Assembly (NCBI GenBank): GCA_965223485.1
Contig: OZ244993.1
Location: 1,054,001 to 1,118,000, forward strand
Direction: 5' to 3'
From: VXPQ01 sp965223485
GTDB lineage: Bacteria; Bacteroidota; Rhodothermia; Rhodothermales; VXPQ01
Length of the DNA stretch: 64,000 nt
Shown here: positions 17,686 through 25,381 of the stretch, one piece after another
How the letters are laid out: every line of letters begins with the position of its first letter
Position numbering within the stretch: position 1 is the first letter of the stretch
Made by a program: the position numbers and the translations under genes
Notes under the pieces: generated by a model
What the model saw: only the letters and a program-made list of their open reading frames with translations
The model's database searches: none
Told to the model about the DNA's origin: nothing

Positions 17686-18900
17686 ATGCGCATCGCCATC
17701 CTTACCAACGAGTACCCCCCGCACATTTACGGGGGCGCGGGCGTTCATGTCGAGTATCTCGTGAGGGAACTCCTTGCGGTGGACGGGGGGGCGCATGAGG
17801 TAAACGTGTGCTGCTTCGGGGACCAGCGCGAAGAACGGGACAGGCTGCGCGTGCACGGGGTCCAACCGGGCGCGGACCTGCCAGCGACGGACCCTCGCCA
17901 TACCCGGTTCCTCGAAACGATGCTGCGCAACGTGCGCATGGCCGGGCTCGTCTCCGGCGCCGACATCGTACACTGCCATACGTGGTATGCGCACTTTGCG
18001 GGATGCCTGCTTCGCCAACTGGACGACGCCCGCCTGGTGCTGACCACCCATTCGCTGGAGCCGCACCGGCCCTGGAAAGTGGAGCAACTGGGAAGCGCCT
18101 ACCACGCCAGTTCCTGGGTCGAGGAAACGGCGTACCGGAATGCCGACGGCGTAGTGGCCGTATCCGACGCCATGCGCCAGGACGTGATGGCGCTCTACGA
18201 GGTGCCGGAAGACAAGGTGCGCGTGATTCCGAACGGCATCGATCCGGACGAATACCGGCCGGTGGAACGGCCCGATATCCTGCAAAAACACGGCATCGAT
18301 CCTTCGAAGCCGTTCGTGCTGTTCGTGGGCCGCATTACCCGGCAGAAAGGGATCGTTCACCTGGTGAACGCCATTGAGCACCTGCGCGAAGGTACGCAGG
18401 TCGTGCTGTGCGCCGGGGCGCCGGACACAGAGGACATTGCCCGGGAAATGGAGGCGGCGGTTGCCACAGCCCGGTCCGCGGGGCGGCACGATATCATTTG
18501 GATTGCCGATATGCTCCCGCGCGACGAGACCATCGCCCTGTACGCGGGGGCCGACGTGTTCGTGTGCCCCTCGGTGTACGAGCCGTTCGGGATCATCAAT
18601 CTCGAAGCGATGGCGTGCGAAACGGCGGTAGTTGCTTCTGCCGTGGGAGGCATTCCGGGGATTGTGGTGGATGGAGAAACGGGCGTGCTCGCGCCGCTCG
18701 AAGCGCGCGGCCCCACCGATTTCGAGCCGAAGGACGCGGACCGGTTTTCCAGAGACCTTGCCGAGGCCGTCAACCAGCTGCTGGACGACGAGGAGGTACG
18801 CCGCCGGATGGGCGCAGCGGGCCGTCGCCGCGTTGTGGAGCATTACAGTTGGCGGGCCGTGGCGCAGCGGACCGTGCGGTTCTACGAGGAATTGCTGTAG
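17686..18900 (+). CDS. GT4 glycogen synthase / alpha-maltose-1-phosphate synthase-like glycosyltransferase
   Basis: The 404-residue GT-B enzyme starts MRIAILTNEYPPHIYGGAGVH, the pattern of the actinobacterial-type GlgA/GlgM family. Other GT4 marks are HCHTWYAHFAG, VIPNGIDPDEY, LFVGRITRQKGI and the donor-binding motif EPFGIINLEAMACE. The family transfers glucose from ADP-glucose to glycogen or to glucose-1-phosphate; the two activities cannot be separated by eye. It stands alone here, without other glycogen genes. The ATG has no Shine-Dalgarno, as is common in Bacteroidota. Confidence 0.88.
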   Translation: MRIAILTNEYPPHIYGGAGVHVEYLVRELLAVDGGAHEVNVCCFGDQREERDRLRVHGVQPGADLPATDPRHTRFLETMLRNVRMAGLVSGADIVHCHTWYAHFAGCLLRQLDDARLVLTTHSLEPHRPWKVEQLGSAYHASSWVEETAYRNADGVVAVSDAMRQDVMALYEVPEDKVRVIPNGIDPDEYRPVERPDILQKHGIDPSKPFVLFVGRITRQKGIVHLVNAIEHLREGTQVVLCAGAPDTEDIAREMEAAVATARSAGRHDIIWIADMLPRDETIALYAGADVFVCPSVYEPFGIINLEAMACETAVVASAVGGIPGIVVDGETGVLAPLEARGPTDFEPKDADRFSRDLAEAVNQLLDDEEVRRRMGAAGRRRVVEHYSWRAVAQRTVRFYEELL

Positions 18901-18959
18901 TCTTTGCGATCACTTATAGCCAAAAATGATTGACAAGCCGCGTTGCTGCTCATACATGA

Positions 18960-19217
18960 GTCACAACATGGCAGCTTCGGACCATTTCTTACGTCAAAGA
19001 ACAGGCCCATGTAAATGGAGTCGAGAGTTTCTGGGCCGTCCTGAAACGCGCTCACAAAGGGGTCTACCACAAGTTCAGCAAGAAACACCTGCACCGTTAC
19101 GTGAAAGACTTCGCTGGCCGCCACGGACTGCATGGGTATGACACGCTTGACCAAATGGGCCTGATTGCCCACAGTATGGCTGGTAAACGACTCCGGTATG
19201 CAGACCTGACTGCGTAG
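18960..19217 (+). pseudogene. IS1595-family transposase, C-terminal fragment
   Basis: An open frame without start codon (a stop lies directly upstream at 18957) encodes TISYVKEQAHVNGVESFWAV, then KFSKKHLHRYVKDFAGRHG, and ends GKRLRYADLTA. This is the C-terminal third of IS1595-type DDE transposases, including the VNGVESFW segment. The N-terminal two thirds and the left end are missing. A second, shorter piece of such a transposase end is fused to the restriction-gene stub at 3664-3750. Confidence 0.85.
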
Positions 19218-19223
19218 CCCGTA

Positions 19224-19691
19224 CTATATGGCGTAATAGTTGCGGAATGGCCGACGAACTATGCGCATGGGCTGCGAAGGTCTGTCTTTGTACGGACTAC
19301 CGCGTTTCTCTTGAAGGGCACGGGCTGCCCCCGGCGAGAACGAAACGGTTTTTCTGGAATAGGTGACTATAACCCGGTTTCCGATTATTTCCGGTATGCA
19401 CCCATCCGTTCCGCCTATACAAAGGAAGAACTTACTCCGAAACCGTAACCATACGGGCTTGCCCGGTTCCAGTGTTCCCTTCACGACGTAGAGTATCAAT
19501 CTCCAACATGGTTCCTTGAACGGTGGTACATTGACACGTATCCGTTCAGGGAGAGGCTTCCCTGGTTCAAGAGGCAAGGATTTCCAGTCATCCGCCAACG
19601 GGTTCGAAGAAATTTCAACCTCGATTTTCTCGATTTTTTTGTCGATCCTCTTGACAAGACGTGTAAAGGGATCTATATTGTAAGCATCCAT
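19224..19691 (-). CDS. Hypothetical protein
   Basis: The 155-residue protein begins MDAYNIDPFTRLVKRIDKK. It has a strong GGAGG eight bases before the ATG at 19691, which supports real translation. The middle (RLILYVVKGTLEPGKPVWLR) looks like beta structure, and the C-terminus is basic. No signal peptide, membrane segment or known motif is visible. It ends just after the IS1595 remnant, so its 3' end could have been altered by that insertion. Confidence 0.55.
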   Translation of the reverse strand: MDAYNIDPFTRLVKRIDKKIEKIEVEISSNPLADDWKSLPLEPGKPLPERIRVNVPPFKEPCWRLILYVVKGTLEPGKPVWLRFRSKFFLCIGGTDGCIPEIIGNRVIVTYSRKTVSFSPGAARALQEKRGSPYKDRPSQPMRIVRRPFRNYYAI

Positions 19692-19866
19692 CAGGATTTC
19701 CTCCGGTTTGCGACCTTATAAATGGAAATTCCGCGAATGCCTGCTGACCGTGTGTCAGTGGGCATTTTGCGTTTTGCGATATGTTGATAACTCTAATCTA
19801 TACTCTCAGAATGATGCTGTCAAGTCCTGTAGGAAAGACTGCTTGTTCTAATCGATTCGGTTGATC

Positions 19867-20058
19867 TTATTTCATCTCCTCGAACTCCGTGCTCAGGGCA
19901 AGATATTCCATCCATGCCCGTTTGTACAGTGCCGCCGCCCGTTCGAAGTTTGCCGCCATACGCTCGGTATCCTGTAAACGCCGTTCTTCTCTTTCAAGCC
20001 AAAGCTTCAGCGCGGGCCGGTAGTCGTCTCCTAATATCTCGATACTTTCCTCGATATT
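19867..20058 (-). pseudogene. 3' part of a secreted-protein gene split by the IS256-family element
   Basis: This encodes the C-terminal portion (ESIEILGDDYRPALKLWLER, then a helical stretch ending EFEEMK). Joined to 21387-21736 after removing one copy of the 8-bp target duplication, the frame is continuous: 534 bases, 177 codons plus stop, reading MNIEESIE across the joint. The apparent ATG at 20100 lies inside the IS end and is artificial. The protein is helical and charged, with no known family. Confidence 0.85.
20051..20058. repeat. Target site duplication, left copy
   Basis: The bases TCGATATT directly precede the left end of the IS256-family element and are repeated at 21387-21394 directly after its right end. 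Eight-base duplications are usual for this family and show recent transposition into the secreted-protein gene. Confidence 0.95.
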
Positions 20059-21386
20059 GGGCGTGTCCCGTAAACTGTGTAAGTGGTCAATCGTACACAT
20101 AGTTTCATCAGGAGGTGAAGACGATGGCCGAACTTACAGACAGACAGCAGGAGCTACTGGACGAATTGCTGAAGGATTTCAAGGGAGACGCGCGGGACCT
20201 TTTCGGGGAGGGCGGTTTGCTCAAGACGATAGGCAAGCGGGCTCTCGAGGCGGCGCTGGAGGGCGAGATGACACATCATCTCGGTTATCCGCCGCATGAT
20301 CCTTCGGGCCGCGGCAGCGGCAATTCCCGCAACGGACGCACTGCGAAGCGGCTCGAGAGCGAGTCGGGCTCGCTGGATCTGGAGGTTCCCCGCGATCGCA
20401 ACGGCAGTTTCGAGCCCAGGATCGTAGAGAAGCGCCAGCGCCGTGTAGCGGGCCTGGACGAGACGATCGTGTATCTCTACGCGCAGGGCCAGAGCACGCG
20501 GGCTATCCAGGACACGTTGAGGCGTCTCTACGGAGCGGAGGTCTCCTCTACGCTTGTCTCGGAGGTTACCGCAAGCGTTCTTGAAGAAGTGACCGCATGG
20601 CAGGCTCGTCCTCTGGAGCGTGTGTATCCGATCGTGTACTTCGACGCCTTGTTCGTAAAGTCTCGCGAGGAGGGTTCGGTGAAGACGCGCGCGGTCTACG
20701 TGGCGCTGGCGATAGATATTGAAGGAGAGAAAAAGGTGCTTGGCCTTTGGATCGCTCCGACGGAGGGAGCCGTTTCGTGGCTTACCATCTTCGGCGAGTT
20801 GAAGGCGCGGGGCATGGAGGACTGTTTCATTGCGTGCGTGGACGGCCTGAGGGGTCTTCCCGAGGCGATAGAGACGGTCTTTCCACATGCGCGGGTGCAG
20901 TTGTGCGTGGTGCACCAGGTGCGCAAGAGCCTGCGGTACGTGCCCTGGAAGGAGCGCAAGCCGGTGGTGGGCGACCTGCGCAGCGTCTATACGGCGCCGA
21001 GCGAAGAGGCCGCTCTCGCGGCGCTCGAGGCTTTCGAGAGACAATGGAGCGAGAAGTACCCGGCTATCGCTCCGCTGTGGAGGAAGGACTGGGAGCGTCT
21101 GGCGCCTTTCTTCGACTATGCGCCTGCGATCCGCAAGGTGGTCTACACCACCAATGCGATCGAATCGCTGAACTACAGCCTGCGCAAAATCGTCAAGGGG
21201 CGGGGCGCTTTCCCCAACGACGACGCAGTACGCAAGCTGCTCTACCTGGGCCTGCGCGAAGCATCGAAGAAGTGGAAGCGTCCGATCCGGGACTGGAAGG
21301 CCGCCCTCAACCAGTTCGTCATACTCTATGGAGACAGAGTCCCCATAGAACAATAATCCCACTTACACAGTTAAGCGGACACGCCC
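20059..21386 (+). mobile_element. Complete IS256-family insertion sequence
   Basis: The 1328-bp element has imperfect terminal inverted repeats, left 20059-20086 and right 21358-21386, both starting GGGCGTGTCC when read inward and continuing to AACTGTGTAAGTGG, with 25 of 28 positions matching. It contains one intact transposase gene, and 8-bp direct duplications (TCGATATT) flank it. It interrupts a minus-strand secreted-protein gene. Intact ends, frame and duplications indicate a recent, probably still mobile copy. Confidence 0.96.
20115..21356 (+). CDS. IS256-family (mutator-type) transposase
   Basis: The 413-residue DDE transposase has the family blocks ALEAALEGEMTHHLGY and NSRNGRTAKRLESESGSLDL near the N-terminus, the YFDALFVKSREEGSV segment with the first catalytic Asp, ACVDGLRGLPEAI with the second, and the C-terminal TTNAIESLNYSLRKIVKGRG with the Glu. 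It catalyses cut-and-paste or copy-out movement of the element. The length matches intact family members. The upstream TCAGGAGGTGAAGACG suggests the internal ATG at 20124 (MAELTD) may be the true start, since GGAGG precedes it by eight bases. Confidence 0.95.
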   Translation: MKTMAELTDRQQELLDELLKDFKGDARDLFGEGGLLKTIGKRALEAALEGEMTHHLGYPPHDPSGRGSGNSRNGRTAKRLESESGSLDLEVPRDRNGSFEPRIVEKRQRRVAGLDETIVYLYAQGQSTRAIQDTLRRLYGAEVSSTLVSEVTASVLEEVTAWQARPLERVYPIVYFDALFVKSREEGSVKTRAVYVALAIDIEGEKKVLGLWIAPTEGAVSWLTIFGELKARGMEDCFIACVDGLRGLPEAIETVFPHARVQLCVVHQVRKSLRYVPWKERKPVVGDLRSVYTAPSEEAALAALEAFERQWSEKYPAIAPLWRKDWERLAPFFDYAPAIRKVVYTTNAIESLNYSLRKIVKGRGAFPNDDAVRKLLYLGLREASKKWKRPIRDWKAALNQFVILYGDRVPIEQ

Positions 21387-21394
21387 TCGATATT
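21387..21394. repeat. Target site duplication, right copy
   Basis: TCGATATT, identical to 20051-20058, directly follows the right end of the IS256-family element. Confidence 0.95.
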
Positions 21395-21736
21395 CATTCT
21401 TTCGTCCGCTGCTGACCGTCGCAACGATTCAGCCTTGCCAGACATCCGGTCCACTTCGGCAACCATATCTTCTGCAAAGCGACGCGCCGCAAGAACGCCC
21501 AGTTTACGCATCGTTTCTACTTGTTCTTCTGTAAAAACGTCGGTATAATTGTCGCGCTGTAATGCAGTCCATGTCTCTGCGTACCGTGTCTGCGTTTCTG
21601 CAAGTCGTACGAATGCTTCCGAAACCTGTATTTCGGCGTTCCGATGCTGATCGTAAACGTCTTGGGGGGCCTGCGCTTGCGCTCCTGTGCATAGTGCCAG
21701 AATCAGGAACGCCGGAATGTATCGCTTCGCCTTCAT
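21387..21736 (-). pseudogene. 5' part of the IS-split secreted-protein gene
   Basis: The frame begins MKAKRYIPAFLILALCTGAQA, a clear signal peptide, followed by a helical region (AEIQVSEAFVRLAETQTRYA). The ATG at 21736 overlaps the upstream gene's stop as ATGA. The frame is cut by the IS256-family element at 21386, and the remainder lies at 19867-20050. The reconstructed protein has 177 residues and no recognised family. As it stands, the product would be a truncated secreted peptide. Confidence 0.85.
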
Positions 21737-21948
21737 TTCCGGCTCAAACAATCATTCTCGATCCCGTAACGCAACAAGGCTTCCGGGAAGTATCCAACGA
21801 GGTAGTCTCGCCCGATGGCCTTGGGAGCGGTTATGCGAGTAGCGTTGCCTGCGGTCTGTATGGTTATCTCCTTGTAGCAGTCGGACCACGTAATTAGGAT
21901 TTCGCCTGTCATGGGTTTCTGGGTTAAGTTTGTCCAGTCGGTTTTCAT
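21733..21948 (-). CDS. Hypothetical protein upstream of the interrupted secreted gene
   Basis: The 71-residue protein begins MKTDWTNLTQKPMTGEILIT and contains GNATRITAPKAIGRDYLVGYF. No family, signal peptide or membrane segment is evident. Its stop overlaps the ATG of the next gene (ATGA), the arrangement of a two-gene operon, and this is the main support for it being real. The downstream partner was later disrupted by the IS. Confidence 0.5.
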   Translation of the reverse strand: MKTDWTNLTQKPMTGEILITWSDCYKEITIQTAGNATRITAPKAIGRDYLVGYFPEALLRYGIENDCLSRK

Positions 21949-22040
21949 GCAGGCAATATACGGTATGGATCACCCATGTTTCTCTAACGCATTGTATTCG
22001 GGCATATATGGGCGAAGCGTGCCGTCGCCGTGGCAGAATG

Positions 22041-22078
22041 AAAAAGGCGGAACCCGCATGCAGCAGGTTCCGCCTTTT
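22041..22078 (-). terminator. Rho-independent terminator after groEL
   Basis: A perfect stem, GGCGGAACC against GGTTCCGCC extended by A/T pairs, encloses an 11-base loop and is followed on the minus strand by a run of T. It lies 40 bases beyond the groEL stop and ends the groES-groEL transcript. Confidence 0.92.
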
Positions 22079-22117
22079 CCCTTGTTTGATCCCGGGTAAG
22101 AAAGGCTTCCGGATGGA

Positions 22118-23761
22118 CTAAAAGTCCATGCCGCCGCCCATACCGCCCGGCATACCTCCACCAGGTGCGCCTGCTCCGGCATCTTTTTCCGGCTTGTCGC
22201 TGATGACCGTCTCGGTGGTAAGCAACAGACTCGATACGGAGGCTGCATTCTCAAGCGCTGTCCGCGCGACTTTCGTCGGGTCGATTACACCCTGTTCCAC
22301 CAGGGAGCCGTACTCTTCGGTCTGCGCGTTGAAGCCGTAGTCGCCCTCTCCGTCGGCCACCGTGCGCACCACGATCGCGCCTTCGAGACCCGCGTTCTCC
22401 GCAATCTGGCGCAGCGGCTCCTCAAGAGCACGCCGCACGATCGACACGCCGATCGCCTGATCGTCGTTCTCCGTCTCGACCCCGTCGAGCCAAGACAACG
22501 AGCGCAGGTACGCCACGCCGCCTCCCGGAACGATCCCTTCCTCTATCGCCGCCCGCGTCGCGTGCAGCGCATCCTCGACGCGCGCCTTCTTCTCCTTCAT
22601 CTCCAGCTCCGTCGCCGCGCCGATCTTCAGCACCGCCACGCCACCGGAGAGCTTCGCCAGACGCTCCTGCAGCTTCTCCCTATCGTAGTCGCTCGTCGTC
22701 GTCTCGATCTGCTGACGGATCTGGTTCACGCGCGCCTTGATCGCCTCCGCGTCGCCTGCGCCGTCGACGACCACCGTCGTGTCCTTGTCAATCACAATGC
22801 GCTTGGCGCGACCGAGATAGTCCAGCGTCGTGTTCTCCAGACGGTAGCCCTTCTCCTCGGATACCACCGTACCGCCCGTCAGAATGGCAATGTCCTCAAG
22901 CATCGCTTTGCGGCGATCGCCGAAGCCCGGCGCCTTGACCGCCGCCACGCGCAGCGTGCCGCGGAGCTTGTTCACCACCAGCGTTGCGAGCGCCTCTCCC
23001 TCGATGTCCTCTGCAATAATCAGAAGAGGACCGCCCGTCTGCGCCACCTTCTCCAGCACAGGAAGCAAATCCTTCATCGATGAAATCTTCTTGTCATGGA
23101 TGAGCACCGTCGCATCTTCGAGCACCGCCTCCATGTTGTCCGCATCGGTCACGAAGTAGGGAGACAAATAGCCCCGGTCGAACTGCATCCCCTCGACCAC
23201 GTCCAGAAACGTCTCCATGCCCTTGGCCTCCTCTACCGTGATCACGCCGTCCTTGCCTACCTTCTCGAAGGCCTCTGCAATCAGATCGCCGATCTCCGTG
23301 TCGCTGTTCGCCGATATCGAAGCCACCTGCGCAATCTCGCCCTTGCCTTCGATCTCGCGGCTCAAGCCCCGAAGCGACTCCACTACCGCAGCCACGGCCC
23401 GCTCGACGCCCCGCTTCAGGTCCATCGGGTTCGCCCCCGCCGTCACGTTCTTCAGACCCGCCGTCACGATCGCCTGCGCCAGCACCGTCGCCGTCGTCGT
23501 GCCGTCGCCCGCCACGTCGCTCGTCTTCGAAGCCACCTCGCGCACCATCTGGGCGCCCACGTTCTCCACCTTGTCCTCCAACTGAATCTCTTTCGCTACG
23601 GTCACCCCGTCCTTCGTAACGGTAGGCGCTCCATAGCTCTTCTCGATGATGACGTTGCGGCCCTTCGGCCCCAGCGTCACCTTGACCGCATCGGCCAGTG
23701 CGTCTACGCCCCGCTTGAGCGCAGCCCGCGCCTCCGTGTCAAATACGATTTGTTTTGCCAT
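22118..23761 (-). CDS. groL: Chaperonin GroEL
   Basis: The 547-residue GroEL forms the tetradecameric chaperonin that folds cytosolic proteins with GroES and ATP. It starts MAKQIVFDTEARAALKRGVD and carries the ATP-binding blocks VTLGPKGRN and VAGDGTTTATVLAQAI with the catalytic Asp, and ends in the usual Gly-Met tail GGGMPGGMGGGMDF. Length and sequence are standard. It follows groES by 88 bases, and a clear terminator follows it. I see no CIRCE element upstream of the pair. Confidence 0.98.
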   Translation of the reverse strand: MAKQIVFDTEARAALKRGVDALADAVKVTLGPKGRNVIIEKSYGAPTVTKDGVTVAKEIQLEDKVENVGAQMVREVASKTSDVAGDGTTTATVLAQAIVTAGLKNVTAGANPMDLKRGVERAVAAVVESLRGLSREIEGKGEIAQVASISANSDTEIGDLIAEAFEKVGKDGVITVEEAKGMETFLDVVEGMQFDRGYLSPYFVTDADNMEAVLEDATVLIHDKKISSMKDLLPVLEKVAQTGGPLLIIAEDIEGEALATLVVNKLRGTLRVAAVKAPGFGDRRKAMLEDIAILTGGTVVSEEKGYRLENTTLDYLGRAKRIVIDKDTTVVVDGAGDAEAIKARVNQIRQQIETTTSDYDREKLQERLAKLSGGVAVLKIGAATELEMKEKKARVEDALHATRAAIEEGIVPGGGVAYLRSLSWLDGVETENDDQAIGVSIVRRALEEPLRQIAENAGLEGAIVVRTVADGEGDYGFNAQTEEYGSLVEQGVIDPTKVARTALENAASVSSLLLTTETVISDKPEKDAGAGAPGGGMPGGMGGGMDF

Positions 23762-23849
23762 GATCGAATATGTGTTTTGTCTTTGCGGTAAAAGGAAAAA
23801 GGATCAGCCGGCAACTCGCCGGCGATCCTCAAAGAGAGAGAAAGCGCCT

Positions 23850-24137
23850 CTACCCGATAACGCCGAGGATGTCGCTCTCACGCATGATGAGCACGTCCTG
23901 GTCGTCGAGCGTGATCTCCGTGCCCGAATACTTGCCGTAGAGCACGGTGTCGCCCGCCTTGACGGTCATCCCCACGTGCTTGCCGTTCTCGACCTGGCCG
24001 GGACCAACAAACAGGACAGTGCCCCGCTGGGGCTTCTCCTGCGCCGTGTCGGGAATGAACAATCCGCTCGATGTCTTCTCCTCAGCAGCCTCCGGCTGCA
24101 CTACTACACGGTCGCCTATCGGTGTAATGCTGGTCAT
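23850..24137 (-). CDS. groS: Co-chaperonin GroES
   Basis: The 95-residue GroES caps the GroEL ring. It starts MTSITPIGDRVVVQPEAAEE and has the mobile-loop region EEKTSSGLFIPDTAQEKPQ and the conserved GDTVLYGKYSGTEI. I chose the ATG at 24137, preceded by GGAGG; the open frame extends further upstream only as promoter sequence. It is the first gene of the groES-groEL operon. Confidence 0.96.
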   Translation of the reverse strand: MTSITPIGDRVVVQPEAAEEKTSSGLFIPDTAQEKPQRGTVLFVGPGQVENGKHVGMTVKAGDTVLYGKYSGTEITLDDQDVLIMRESDILGVIG

Positions 24138-24207
24138 GGTTTCTTTTTTCCTCCTTCCGGCAGAAACCGGACGATGTTGGTTACGAACAAGGGAACGCCC
24201 CGGCCCT

Positions 24208-24224
24208 ATCAAACGGCGTGCCAA
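24208..24224 (-). promoter_or_regulatory. Possible sigma-54-like -24/-12 promoter of groES-groEL
   Basis: On the minus strand the sequence reads TTGGCACGCCGTTTGAT. It has the -24 block TGGCAC and, ten bases after its GG, TTGA in place of the -12 TTGC. The predicted start would leave a leader of about 60 bases before groES. The invariant C of the -12 GC is missing, so this could be chance. A perfect 9-bp inverted repeat (24233-24241 with 24266-24274) lies just upstream. Confidence 0.3.
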
Positions 24225-24507
24225 TTCCATACTCTGCCGTACTGACACACTCCGGACTGGAGGAATACGGCAGACAGAGACGAGCCGGAGCCCCACCCTG
24301 ACGAAAGGGCAGAGGGCTCAGGCAGCGAATACGATCGCAAGCGAAGAATCCGCGAAGGGACAACCGGAGGAGCCAAACATTTCCCGATCTTATGGAAGCA
24401 TAAGGGTTCGGTATGTCCTTTTCCCGGCGTATTTTGCAGGGACAGCCGGATGTGACGTTTCGGCTGTGTGAACCGGGCAACAAGGACCCTTTAGCATCTT
24501 CTGCGTC

Positions 24508-25320
24508 TTGACCTCCTCTCCAAAAGGTCTTTTTGCTTTTTTCCGGCGATTCCGGAGGGCATCCGGTGCGCACGGCAGGGAAGCGGCCGAAAAACGGGCG
24601 GCGGCAAGACCGCGCGCGTTGCGCCATGAAATAGAAAAACTGGTCGGGATGCCCGTCCGCAGGATCGAACTCTACGAGCAGGCGCTCCGACACCGTTCCT
24701 CGCTTTCCGATACGAACGGAGAGGGACATACGGCTTCCAATGAGCGGCTCGAGTTTCTGGGGGACGCCGTACTTGATTTTGTTACGGGAGAACATCTTTA
24801 TCGTCATTTTCCGAACGGCGACGAGGGCTTCCTGACGCGCATGCGGGCCCAGATCGTCAACGGCCAGTCCCTGGCGCGGTTTGCCACCGAACTGGGGCTC
24901 GGAGATATGATTCTGATGAGTGACGCCGTGTACCGGGACGGTGGCCGTGACAGCGCGGCTATTCTGGCCGACGCTCTTGAAGCGGTCATCGGGGCTCTGT
25001 ATCTCGATATGGGAGAAAAAGCGGTCCGTACGTTCGTCCGGACCAGGATGCTTGCGCGACTCGATCTGAACGATCTTGCGCACGTTCGGGACAATTATAA
25101 AAGCCTGCTGTTGGAACATGTGCAGGCGCTCGGATGGACCCAGCCCCACTACCGTGTTGTGCGCGAAGACGGTCCGCCGCACGAAAGGGTATTTACGATC
25201 GACGTTATCCTGCGCGACGAAGCGTATGGTCGCGGCCGGGCGCAAAGCAAGAAAAAGGCCGAACAGAAAGCCGCCGCACAAGCGCTCGACCGATTGCGTC
25301 GTGAATCGCCGAACGAGTAG
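24508..25320 (+). CDS. rnc: Ribonuclease III
   Basis: RNase III cleaves double-stranded RNA in rRNA and mRNA processing. The 270-residue frame has the catalytic signature ERLEFLGDAVLDFV, then the metal-binding region ILADALEAVIGALYLD, and a C-terminal double-stranded RNA-binding domain (DNYKSLLLEHVQALG through AQSKKKAEQKAAAQAL). The TTG at 24508 gives a basic N-terminal extension of about 35 residues and has no good Shine-Dalgarno. A start nearer ALRHEIEKLVG is possible. It is divergent from groES. Confidence 0.93.
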   Translation: MTSSPKGLFAFFRRFRRASGAHGREAAEKRAAARPRALRHEIEKLVGMPVRRIELYEQALRHRSSLSDTNGEGHTASNERLEFLGDAVLDFVTGEHLYRHFPNGDEGFLTRMRAQIVNGQSLARFATELGLGDMILMSDAVYRDGGRDSAAILADALEAVIGALYLDMGEKAVRTFVRTRMLARLDLNDLAHVRDNYKSLLLEHVQALGWTQPHYRVVREDGPPHERVFTIDVILRDEAYGRGRAQSKKKAEQKAAAQALDRLRRESPNE

Positions 25321-25381
25321 CGCTTGCCCTGTACGGCAAGCGAACAACACATACACGACCGTATATCTGTTGCAACCAACC

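Noticed and set aside
17605..18843. 412-codon minus-strand open frame opposite the GT4 gene
   Set aside because: His/Arg-rich antisense translation of a clear glycosyltransferase.
20154..21362. 402-codon minus-strand open frame opposite the IS256 transposase
   Set aside because: It is an antisense shadow of a GC-rich gene; residues have no family features and the plus-strand transposase is certain.
24140..24480. CIRCE (HrcA) operator before groES
   Set aside because: I looked for TTAGCACTC with its inverted partner and did not find it.
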